The translations under genes and the position numbers were made by a program. DNA of 8,757 bases from Gammaproteobacteria bacterium UBA3532 (GTDB lineage Bacteria > Pseudomonadota > Gammaproteobacteria > Enterobacterales > UBA3532): contig DFOV01000150.1 in assembly GCA_002376965.1 (NCBI GenBank), positions 1 through 8,757 of the forward strand, given 5' to 3'. This document shows, in pieces, positions 1-6,510 of the stretch (positions are counted from its first letter, which is position 1; each line of letters begins with the position of its first letter). The notes below the pieces were generated by a model that worked only from the letters and a program-made list of their open reading frames with translations, did no database searches and had not been told where the DNA came from.

Positions 1-669
1 TGGCATATCATGAAAATCTACTCTGCTCACGGTATTAACGACTTTGTGATTTGCTGTGGCTATAAGGGGTACTACATAAAAGAGTATTTCTCTAACTATT
101 TCTTGCACAATAGCGATGTCACCTTTTGCATGAAAACCAATGAAATGCGGGTACATCGCGAACGTGCTGAGCCTTGGACCGTGACTTTGGTGGATACTGG
201 GCCTGCCACATTAACGGGGGGGCGCTTGAAGCGCGTTGCCGAGCATCTGAAAAGTGAAGAGGCTTTCTTCTTTACTTATGGTGATGGCGTCGCTGATGTT
301 GATATTGCGGCTTCGTTAGCCTTCCATCAACAGCATCAATCTTTGGGCACAATGACCACGGCCTATCCACCAGGACGCTTTGGAGCCGTTGATATTCGCA
401 ATAATCAGGTAAAGTCTTTTAACGAAAAACCCAAAGGTGATGGTGGTATGGTCAATGCTGGCTTTTTTGTACTCTCGCCCAAAGTGCTTGACTGGATTGA
501 TAGTGACGATACCAGCTGGGAGGATGCCGTATTACCAAAACTGGCTGAAGCCGGTGAGCTGATGGCCTTCGAGCATAGAAACTTTTGGCAGCCCATGGAT
601 ACATTGCGTGATAAAAACCACTTGGAAAAATTATGGACAAGCGGGGCGGCACCATGGAAAAAATGGTAG
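1..669 (+). CDS. rfbF: Glucose-1-phosphate cytidylyltransferase RfbF, 5'-partial
   Basis: This enzyme makes CDP-glucose from CTP and alpha-D-glucose-1-phosphate in the cytoplasm, the entry step to CDP-3,6-dideoxyhexoses. The frame is already open at base 1 (Trp-His-Ile before the Met at base 10), and those residues match the internal WHIMK stretch near residue 35 of Salmonella RfbF as I remember it. The gene therefore begins outside the window, and base 10 is not its start. The 222 visible residues plus about 34 missing ones give the usual ~257. The missing part holds the N-terminal GGxGTRL nucleotide-binding loop. Visible family motifs are ICCGYKG, VTLVDTG, TGGRLKRV, the metal-binding FTYGDGVAD, PPGRFGAVDI, EKPKGDGG and the C-terminal FWQPMDTLRDK. 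Its 3' end overlaps the likely start of rfbG, so the two are probably co-translated. Confidence 0.95.
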   Translation, partial: WHIMKIYSAHGINDFVICCGYKGYYIKEYFSNYFLHNSDVTFCMKTNEMRVHRERAEPWTVTLVDTGPATLTGGRLKRVAEHLKSEEAFFFTYGDGVADVDIAASLAFHQQHQSLGTMTTAYPPGRFGAVDIRNNQVKSFNEKPKGDGGMVNAGFFVLSPKVLDWIDSDDTSWEDAVLPKLAEAGELMAFEHRNFWQPMDTLRDKNHLEKLWTSGAAPWKKW

Positions 670-1736
670 TCGATCCCGGTTTTTGGCAAGGTAAGCGAGT
701 ATTCCTTACTGGACACACGGGGTTTAAAGGTAGTTGGCTAAGCTATTGGTTAGTCTTGATGGGCGCTGAGGTGCATGGTTACTCGCTTGAACCACATACC
801 CAACCGAGTCTCTACCATGTCCTTGGCTTAGATAATCTGATGGGGTCGACCATTGCTGATATTCGAGATTTGGATACGCTAGCGACCACAGTTGCTTCAA
901 TTAAGCCCGACGTAATTATCCATATGGCGGCGCAGCCGCTAGTCCGTGATTCATATAAAATTCCCGTCGATACCTATGCTGTGAATGTGATGGGCACAGT
1001 GAATTTGTTAGAGGCTGTGAGGCGAGCAGAGCAGCCTTGTGCTGTTGTTAATGTCACTACTGACAAGTGTTACGAAAATAAAGAATGGCATTGGGGCTAT
1101 CGAGAAACAGAGCCTATGGGAGGCTATGATCCGTATAGTAACTCCAAAGGGTGTTCTGAATTAGTGACGGCTTCCTATCGACAGTCTTTTTTTAACCCTC
1201 TTAACATGAAGGAGCATTGCATTGCTGTGGCTTCGGCTAGAGCGGGTAATGTTATTGGTGGTGGAGACTGGGCTGTTGACCGTTTAGTACCTGACATGAT
1301 CCGAGCCTTTGCCGATGATTCTCCAGTCGTTCTTCGTCATCCGCATGCTATCCGACCCTGGCAACACGTGCTTGAACCTCTCAGCGGCTATCTGGCGTTG
1401 GCGCAGTCATTATTGGGACAACAGGCAGCCAAGTATTGTGAGGGTTGGAACTTTGGCCCGCAGAATGAAGACTGCCAGAGTGTTCAAGCTGTTGTAGAGC
1501 ATCTAGTGGCCCACTGGCCTGGAGCATCTTGGCAAGTCGAAGCAGATAAAACCTGGCATGAGGCGACATTTCTAAAACTGGATATATCAAAAGCATCGAA
1601 TCTATTGGGCTGGGGGCCTCGCTGGCACCTCAGTGAGTGCGTCGCAAAAACCGCCCAATGGTATCGAGCTTTTTATGACAATCAAGATATGTTGGTATTA
1701 ACGCGCCAACAAATTGAAGAGTATCAACGAATTTAG
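654..1736 (+). CDS. rfbG: CDP-glucose 4,6-dehydratase RfbG
   Basis: This short-chain dehydrogenase-type enzyme uses bound NAD+ to convert CDP-glucose to CDP-4-keto-6-deoxyglucose, the second step of the CDP-dideoxyhexose pathway. With the ATG at 654 the protein has 360 residues, close to the family's usual length. The NAD-binding loop TGHTGFKG is at residues 19-26. The catalytic residues are T136-D137-K138 (TTDKCY) and Y161-x3-K165 (YSNSK). AAQPLVR, SARAGNVIGGGDWA and RPWQHVLEPLSGY are further family signatures. The start is uncertain: in-frame ATGs at 633, 654 and 663 are all possible. Base 633 has a GGAAAA upstream but would add seven residues not expected in the family. Either 654 or 663 places the conserved FWQGKRVF stretch where relatives have it. 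From 654 the gene overlaps rfbF by 16 bases. rfbH follows after 14 bases. Confidence 0.95.
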   Translation: MEKMVVDPGFWQGKRVFLTGHTGFKGSWLSYWLVLMGAEVHGYSLEPHTQPSLYHVLGLDNLMGSTIADIRDLDTLATTVASIKPDVIIHMAAQPLVRDSYKIPVDTYAVNVMGTVNLLEAVRRAEQPCAVVNVTTDKCYENKEWHWGYRETEPMGGYDPYSNSKGCSELVTASYRQSFFNPLNMKEHCIAVASARAGNVIGGGDWAVDRLVPDMIRAFADDSPVVLRHPHAIRPWQHVLEPLSGYLALAQSLLGQQAAKYCEGWNFGPQNEDCQSVQAVVEHLVAHWPGASWQVEADKTWHEATFLKLDISKASNLLGWGPRWHLSECVAKTAQWYRAFYDNQDMLVLTRQQIEEYQRI

Positions 1737-1750
1737 TAGGAACGAAAACA

Positions 1751-3058
1751 ATGAGTGATTTACGCTCCGATATTTTGGCACTGGTCGAGAAGTATGCCGA
1801 GGAAAAATATCAGGACAAAACTTTTGAACCCGGCAGTATGCCTGTTCCACCATCAGGTAAAGTACTTGGCGCACCAGAACTAACAATGATGGTTGACGCT
1901 TGTCTTGACGGTTGGTTAACCACTGGGCGCTTTAATGACGCCTTTGAGAAAGAGTTAGGTGCATTTTTAGGTGTTCCCCACGTTTTGACGACGACCTCTG
2001 GTTCGAGTGCTAACTTGTTGGCTTTTGCCGCATTAACTTCGCCGTTACTCGGAGAACGCCAAGTAAAAGCGGGTGATGAAATGATTACTGTTGCCTGCGG
2101 GTTTCCAACCACGGTGAATCCAGCAGTCCACTACGGCATCACCCCAGTTTTTCTAGATGTAGATATTCCCACCTACAATGTTGACTGCGCTGAACTGGAA
2201 GCTGCCATTACCGATAAAACCAAAGTGATTATGATGGCGCATACCCTCGGCAACCCCTTCAACCTTGAAAAAGTGCAAGCCATTGCCGAAAAGCATAACC
2301 TCTGGTTAATTGAAGATTGTTGCGATGCCTTGGGTACAACTTATAACGGCCAGCTCGTTGGAACCTTTGGCGACATCGGTACACTGAGTTTTTATCCTGC
2401 CCACCATATAACCATGGGCGAAGGCGGTGCTGTTTTCACCAAAAATCCACTGCTAAAACGGGTTATCGAATCGATTCGTGACTGGGGACGGGATTGTTAT
2501 TGCGCTCCTGGCTGCGATAACACCTGTGGCCAGCGTTTTAACCAGCAACTTGGTTCGTTACCTCATGGTTATGACCACAAATACACGTATTCGCATTTGG
2601 GATATAACCTAAAAATTACCGACATGCAGGCAGCTTGTGGTCTAGCTCAGCTAAAGCGCTTGCCACAGTTGATACAGCAGCGCAAAGATAATTTTCAGTA
2701 TCTGACCAATAAATTACAAGGTCTTACTGGCTTTCTGGTTTTGCCTGAGGCTACTGGAAACAGTGACCCGTCGTGGTTTGGTTATCCTATAACAATTAAA
2801 GACGAAGCAGACATTGCGCGTGTTGATTTGATGAACTACCTCGATCAAAAAAAGGTCGGCACGCGCTTATTATTTGCTGGGAATCTGACGCGCCAGCCTT
2901 ATTTTGATGGTGTTGATTATCGAGTTCAAGGGGAACTTAAAAATACCGATCGCATAATGAATAATACGTTTTGGGTTGGAATATTCCCAGGGCTGAGTCG
3001 CGAGCAGCTAGATTATACCGCTCAATGCCTGGAAGAATTCTTTGGGGTTAACTTCTAG
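1751..3058 (+). CDS. rfbH: CDP-4-keto-6-deoxy-D-glucose 3-dehydrase RfbH (E1)
   Basis: RfbH (E1, also DdhC/AscC) is a pyridoxamine-phosphate and [2Fe-2S] enzyme that removes the C3 hydroxyl of CDP-4-keto-6-deoxyglucose. The reductase E3 (RfbI/DdhD) supplies electrons to finish the 3-deoxygenation. The 435-residue protein has the usual length and an aminotransferase-like fold (TTTSGSSANLL, GFPTTVNP, LIEDCCDALG). Two hallmarks separate it from aminotransferases. The PLP-anchoring lysine is replaced by H218 in SFYPAHHITMGEGG. The cluster cysteines C191, C249, C251 and C259 fit the C-x57-C-x-C-x7-C spacing known for E1. The start is well supported by TAGGAA at 1737-1742, eight bases upstream. No E3 gene is in the window. 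It probably lies upstream of rfbF, as in Salmonella. The next gene begins four bases after the stop. Confidence 0.97.
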   Translation: MSDLRSDILALVEKYAEEKYQDKTFEPGSMPVPPSGKVLGAPELTMMVDACLDGWLTTGRFNDAFEKELGAFLGVPHVLTTTSGSSANLLAFAALTSPLLGERQVKAGDEMITVACGFPTTVNPAVHYGITPVFLDVDIPTYNVDCAELEAAITDKTKVIMMAHTLGNPFNLEKVQAIAEKHNLWLIEDCCDALGTTYNGQLVGTFGDIGTLSFYPAHHITMGEGGAVFTKNPLLKRVIESIRDWGRDCYCAPGCDNTCGQRFNQQLGSLPHGYDHKYTYSHLGYNLKITDMQAACGLAQLKRLPQLIQQRKDNFQYLTNKLQGLTGFLVLPEATGNSDPSWFGYPITIKDEADIARVDLMNYLDQKKVGTRLLFAGNLTRQPYFDGVDYRVQGELKNTDRIMNNTFWVGIFPGLSREQLDYTAQCLEEFFGVNF

Positions 3059-3062
3059 TCTT

Positions 3063-3941
3063 ATGAAGACAATTCTTGTCACCGGAGCTACCGGCTTTTT
3101 GGGAAAACACCTTGTCCGTTCACTGAGCGCTGATTATCGTTTGGTATTGGTTGCGCGGGAGCCAGCTCAGTTGGCTCGGCTACACCCAACCCTCGGAGCT
3201 CAGCACCGGGTAGTAACGCCAGAGCAACTGATGGGCGGCAACGATAGCGAGCTAAATACCACTATCGATGGGGTTATCCATACAGCCACTAGTTATGGTC
3301 GACGAGGAGAATCACTGCGAGAACTTACCGATTGTAACCTGAGACTGCCATTAGCCTTGTTAGACATATTGCAGTCAAATAATGCGTTCTTTATCAACTG
3401 CGATACGGCGCTTCCCGAGTCACTAAATGATTATGCACTGTCCAAGGCTCAGTTTCGTGAGTGGGCCAAGCGCTGGTGTAGTCAAGGCGACGGGCGCTTT
3501 TTTGCTAATCTGATTATCGAGCAAATGATTGGCCCTGAAGATGACAACGATAAGTTTGTAAACTTTATTATGTCTGCTTGTGTAAATAACCAAGAAAAAG
3601 TCGATCTGACACCTGGCACCCAAAAGCGAGATTTCATCTATATAGACGACATTGTGTCTGCATTTCGTTGCATTCTAGAAAATGCCCATGACTTTACGGG
3701 CTGGCGTGACATTCCTCTTGGTAGTGGTGAGGCCATTAGTATTCGTGATTTTGCTGAACTGGTTCTGGCTATCACTAAAGCTGAAACCGCATTAAATTTT
3801 GGTGCAGTCGCTTATCGCGATAATGAAGTGATGCATTCACAAGCAGATACGACCTGGCTACGCCAACTGGGGTGGGAAGCTCATGTTCGTTTAGAGCAAG
3901 GGGTTCGCCAGATTGTGCAATCGATGAGGTTGTCATGCTAA
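3063..3941 (+). CDS. CDP-3,6-dideoxyhexose synthase (CDP-paratose synthase RfbS-like reductase)
   Basis: This is an extended short-chain dehydrogenase/reductase of 292 residues. It carries the NAD(P)-binding TGATGFLG at residues 7-14 and the catalytic Y124-x3-K128 (YALSK). Directly after RfbH, the expected job is NADPH-dependent reduction of CDP-4-keto-3,6-dideoxyglucose at C4, giving CDP-paratose or CDP-abequose. Against sequences recalled from memory, the stretches FINCDTALP, KRDFIYIDDIV, GSGEAISIRDF and the NFGAVAYRDNEVM region resemble Salmonella RfbS (paratose synthase) more than RfbJ (abequose synthase), so paratose is the better guess. That assignment is inference, and both belong to one family. 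The ATG at 3063 is preferred over an in-frame TTG at 3042 inside rfbH, because the nucleotide-binding strand then begins at residue 2. No good ribosome binding site is visible and the gap from rfbH is four bases, so translational coupling is likely. Confidence 0.85.
   Translation: MKTILVTGATGFLGKHLVRSLSADYRLVLVAREPAQLARLHPTLGAQHRVVTPEQLMGGNDSELNTTIDGVIHTATSYGRRGESLRELTDCNLRLPLALLDILQSNNAFFINCDTALPESLNDYALSKAQFREWAKRWCSQGDGRFFANLIIEQMIGPEDDNDKFVNFIMSACVNNQEKVDLTPGTQKRDFIYIDDIVSAFRCILENAHDFTGWRDIPLGSGEAISIRDFAELVLAITKAETALNFGAVAYRDNEVMHSQADTTWLRQLGWEAHVRLEQGVRQIVQSMRLSC
3926..3929 (+). promoter_or_regulatory. Ribosome binding site that fixes the flavoprotein start
   Basis: GAGG lies five bases before the ATG at 3935, within the last codons of the preceding reductase gene. 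It supports 3935 over the upstream in-frame GTG at 3872, which would add 21 residues ahead of the nucleotide-binding strand that normally opens such proteins. Confidence 0.6.
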
Positions 3942-5206
3942 TCATTATTGGGGCTGGCGTTGCTGGCATTGGAGCCGCATTTCGGGCTAAAAGCACAGGC
4001 ATTGACTATCTGTTGCTAGAAAAGTCCGATAGTGTTGGTGGCCTTCTCGATAACTTCAGTATTGATGGCTTTAGATTTGATAATGCTGTTCACCTGTCAT
4101 TTGCCACTGAGCCTGAGGTGAGGGAATTATTTGATCGGGTACCTTATTTCACCCACCAACCTGAATCCTGGTGTTTTGATGATGGGTTATGGCTGCGCCA
4201 CCCAATCCAGAATAACCTCTATGGTTTAGATGTTGCGTCAAAGGTTGAGATCATTGAAGGTTTTATAAATCGACCGCTGTATGGTGAGCCTGAAAATTAC
4301 CAGCAGTGGCTGCATACCCAATATGGATATGCATTTTGTAAGCGCTTTCCTGAGCGCTACACCCAAAAATACTGGACGGTTAGTGCTGAAGAGCTTGGCG
4401 TTGATTGGGTGGGCAACCGCATGGCCCAGGTTGATTTGCAAAAAGTGCTAACGGGGGCAATGACCGAACATACGGAAAATGCATACTATGCCAAAGAGAT
4501 GCGCTATCCGGAAAAAGGTGGATACAAGGCATTTATCCAGCCTATGATTGATGAGATAACCATTCAAACCAATAGCCCTGTCGATCGGATAGATACGAAT
4601 AATCGTCAAGTCGTTGTAAATGGCATTTCTCACTCTTATAAACAGCTAATATCAACTATGCCGCTTCCTGAACTGATCGAAAAGATGGACAATGTCCCAG
4701 AAGATATACAGGAGTTGGCGCGTAGTTTATATGCGACCCAGGTTGACTTGGTCTCCATCGGCTTTAATTGCGTTATTGAAACCGAGCTGTGGTTTTACAT
4801 CTATGATGATGACATCCTTGCTGCCCGAGCATACTCTCCGAGTGTGAAATCGCCTGATAATGTGCCTGAGGGAAAGTCGTCTTTACAGTTTGAGATATAC
4901 TCCTCAGTTATGTCGCCACAGATTCATTCCCCGCAAGAGCTTCAACAAAACTGTATCTATGCTGTTGAGAAGCTGGGTATTGCCGAAAAGAAAGATATTC
5001 TATTTACTCATCACAAAAAGCTCCCATTTGGTAATGTGGTATTTGATCAGGGGATGGAGGAGCGAAGGGATAGGGTGCTTGAGTTTGTTCGGTCACGTAA
5101 TATTGAGGTTGCAGGACGTTTTGGTGAGTGGGCTTATCTGTGGAGTAACCAAAGTTTGTTGAGTGGGTTTGCGGCGGTTGATGCAATGTGCGCGAGGGAT
5201 AAATGA
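3935..5206 (+). CDS. FAD-dependent oxidoreductase or mutase, UDP-galactopyranose-mutase-like
   Basis: This 423-residue flavoprotein opens with a Rossmann FAD-binding loop, GAGVAG at 6-11, followed by E29 (ribose contact) and G35-G36. These mark the NAD_binding_8/amine oxidase-protoporphyrinogen oxidase superfamily. Several later motifs resemble UDP-galactopyranose mutase (UGM): YTQKYW at 142-147 then SAEEL (UGM YTxKxW), GGY at 195-197, an arginine in LAARAYSP (R298, placed like the UGM diphosphate-binding arginine) and GRFGEWAYL from 394 (UGM GRL-x-Y). Other UGM features are missing: there is no HIFHT motif (VHLSF is in its place) and the LPVRF arginine is not evident. It is thus a UGM relative, not a plain UGM. 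The gene overlaps the paratose-synthase-like gene by 7 bases (ATGCTAA) and the glycosyltransferase by 4 (ATGA). This suggests action on the CDP-sugar, either ring contraction or a redox step. Fold is certain; substrate is unknown. Confidence 0.8.
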   Translation: MLIIIGAGVAGIGAAFRAKSTGIDYLLLEKSDSVGGLLDNFSIDGFRFDNAVHLSFATEPEVRELFDRVPYFTHQPESWCFDDGLWLRHPIQNNLYGLDVASKVEIIEGFINRPLYGEPENYQQWLHTQYGYAFCKRFPERYTQKYWTVSAEELGVDWVGNRMAQVDLQKVLTGAMTEHTENAYYAKEMRYPEKGGYKAFIQPMIDEITIQTNSPVDRIDTNNRQVVVNGISHSYKQLISTMPLPELIEKMDNVPEDIQELARSLYATQVDLVSIGFNCVIETELWFYIYDDDILAARAYSPSVKSPDNVPEGKSSLQFEIYSSVMSPQIHSPQELQQNCIYAVEKLGIAEKKDILFTHHKKLPFGNVVFDQGMEERRDRVLEFVRSRNIEVAGRFGEWAYLWSNQSLLSGFAAVDAMCARDK

Positions 5207-6360
5207 CTAGAAAAATCTATTTGTCAGGTAGGGCTATTGGCCCGTATCGTGTCCAAACCCTTATGACGTATCTTATGGACAGCGACATTGATTTTTTTTA
5301 CTTGAACAGTGATCGAGTCGGTGCGCTATTTTCTGAGAGAAAAAGCATGGGGTGGCGTATTGTTCGTAAGTTACTCCAATTGGTTCTATTTATTGCTTTT
5401 TTGCCGTTACGCCTCATTACGATAGCCTGTAGCGATACCGTCTATATCTTGCCGATGTGTCAAGGATTAAGAGGTACTTTGTTTGATCAAGTCGTCGCCA
5501 GGTTGCTTGGGAAGCGTGTTATCAGTGAAATATATTATTCGGTCTATGATTCAGAAGTATATGACCGAAAGGTGGTCACCGAAGGCTCATTGAAAGCCAA
5601 ATGGATTAAAGGGTACGAGCGCTTTTTTATTTCGTTACTAACCGATGTCGTCTTTCTGAATCGCTCAGAATACTTATACTATAAGCAGCTATTGGGGTTG
5701 AAGCTGGAGCAAAAACAGGTTCACTTTCATTCCTTGGTAGCTCTGCCGAGGGACAAAGCGGAGCTACCCTATTTTCATGGTAAGGCAGAGACTATAACCA
5801 TTGTATGGTGGGGGCGTTTCTATCCGCTACATGGCTTAGAAAAAATCATAGACGCAGGTGCGGTGTTAAAACGACAAGGACTGGATTTTAAGTTAGTTTT
5901 ATTTGGCAACGATGCAGCAAAGGCCAAGCCTTATCAAGAGCAGATAGATCATCTGGGTATTAATGACCACGTTATTTTACGCAATGATGCTACCTTCAAT
6001 AACGGCAAGCTCACCTCATTTCTCCAGCATCATGCGGATCTTGCCTTGGGCAACTTTGGTGATAGTGGTAAGGCGAGAACGGTAATGTGTAATAAAATAC
6101 TGGATGCACTGGGTATGGGCTTACCGATACTCACCATGCCCAGCGCAGCGACCGTAGAGCTGTTAGATAAAGACCGCGACGTATTTATCTGTGAAAACTC
6201 ACCACAGTCGATCGCTGATGCTATTGTTCGCTTGTCTGGCGATAGAGAAGGTGCATGTGAAGCTGCCAGGTTGGGGAGGAATACTTTTCTAAAACAGTTT
6301 ACTCCTGCTCATTACACCAATTTTGTTGCTGAGCTATTAAATAGTGCTCGCGATGTGTAA
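5203..6360 (+). CDS. Glycosyltransferase, GT4-like (GT-B fold)
   Basis: This 385-residue protein probably transfers a sugar from a nucleotide-sugar donor to the lipid-linked repeat unit at the cytoplasmic face of the inner membrane. The C-terminal half has the typical GT4 layout: VWWGRFYPLHGLEKI from about residue 201, a KLVLFGND strand near 240, and the donor-binding stretch NKILDALGMGLPIL at 307-320. In that stretch Asp311 stands where most family members have the second glutamate of the EX7E motif. A hydrophobic segment at about 53-78, with basic residues before it, suggests membrane association. The ATG lies in an ATGA overlap with the flavoprotein stop, with GAGGGA at 5194-5199 as ribosome binding site. 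It could be the transferase for the dideoxyhexose made by the upstream genes, but donor and acceptor cannot be read from sequence. A TAA is followed directly by a second TAA. Confidence 0.85.
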   Translation: MTRKIYLSGRAIGPYRVQTLMTYLMDSDIDFFYLNSDRVGALFSERKSMGWRIVRKLLQLVLFIAFLPLRLITIACSDTVYILPMCQGLRGTLFDQVVARLLGKRVISEIYYSVYDSEVYDRKVVTEGSLKAKWIKGYERFFISLLTDVVFLNRSEYLYYKQLLGLKLEQKQVHFHSLVALPRDKAELPYFHGKAETITIVWWGRFYPLHGLEKIIDAGAVLKRQGLDFKLVLFGNDAAKAKPYQEQIDHLGINDHVILRNDATFNNGKLTSFLQHHADLALGNFGDSGKARTVMCNKILDALGMGLPILTMPSAATVELLDKDRDVFICENSPQSIADAIVRLSGDREGACEAARLGRNTFLKQFTPAHYTNFVAELLNSARDV

Positions 6361-6372
6361 TAAGGTCGGTAG

Positions 6373-6510
6373 ATGAGCTTGGAATTGATGTGGAACAGGA
6401 TAACGTCGGTGCTAGCGCTATTTATTGGTCGATATATTGATATAGTGCTAGAATCGCCGCTGCTAAAACTTTTGGGAGATTTTGATGGCTATTCTCAGGT
6501 TACTTCGTGA
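6373..6510 (+). CDS. Possible 45-residue small ORF, function unknown
   Basis: An ATG at 6373 opens 45 codons ending in TGA at 6508-6510, filling most of the gap between the glycosyltransferase and the FkbM gene and overlapping the latter's start by 26 bases in another frame. AAGG at 6362-6365 is a possible but weak ribosome binding site. The peptide is hydrophobic and amphipathic in the middle (ITSVLALFIGRYIDIVL at residues 10-26), so it could associate with the membrane. I do not recognise it. It may be a coupling leader for the methyltransferase, a decayed gene end or chance. An open frame of this length is not significant by itself. Confidence 0.2.
   Translation: MSLELMWNRITSVLALFIGRYIDIVLESPLLKLLGDFDGYSQVTS
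6474..6478 (+). promoter_or_regulatory. Ribosome binding site for the FkbM methyltransferase
   Basis: GGGAG lies six bases before the ATG at 6485. This spacing supports the ATG rather than the in-frame TTG at 6482 one codon earlier. Confidence 0.65.

Noticed and set aside
10..669. ATG at base 10 as the true start of rfbF
   Set aside because: The frame is open to base 1 and the Trp-His-Ile before this Met matches the interior of RfbF. Starting here would delete the nucleotide-binding loop. The gene is cut by the window edge, not truncated.
405..718. Two overlapping minus-strand open frames
   Set aside because: They lie opposite the well-conserved 3' end of rfbF and start of rfbG and show no recognisable protein features.
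3042..3062. TTG at 3042 as start of the CDP-dideoxyhexose synthase
   Set aside because: It would add seven residues encoded within the end of rfbH. The ATG at 3063 places the Rossmann strand at the N-terminus as in relatives.
4860..5162. 100-codon plus-strand open frame inside the flavoprotein gene
   Set aside because: It is in a different frame from a gene with clear family motifs, is rich in Arg, Leu and Ser as expected of an out-of-frame read, and has no domain I recognise.
6424..6451. Possible sigma-70 promoter ahead of the FkbM gene (TATAGT at 6441-6446)
   Set aside because: No acceptable -35 hexamer is found 16-18 bases upstream, and AT-rich TATA-like strings are expected by chance.
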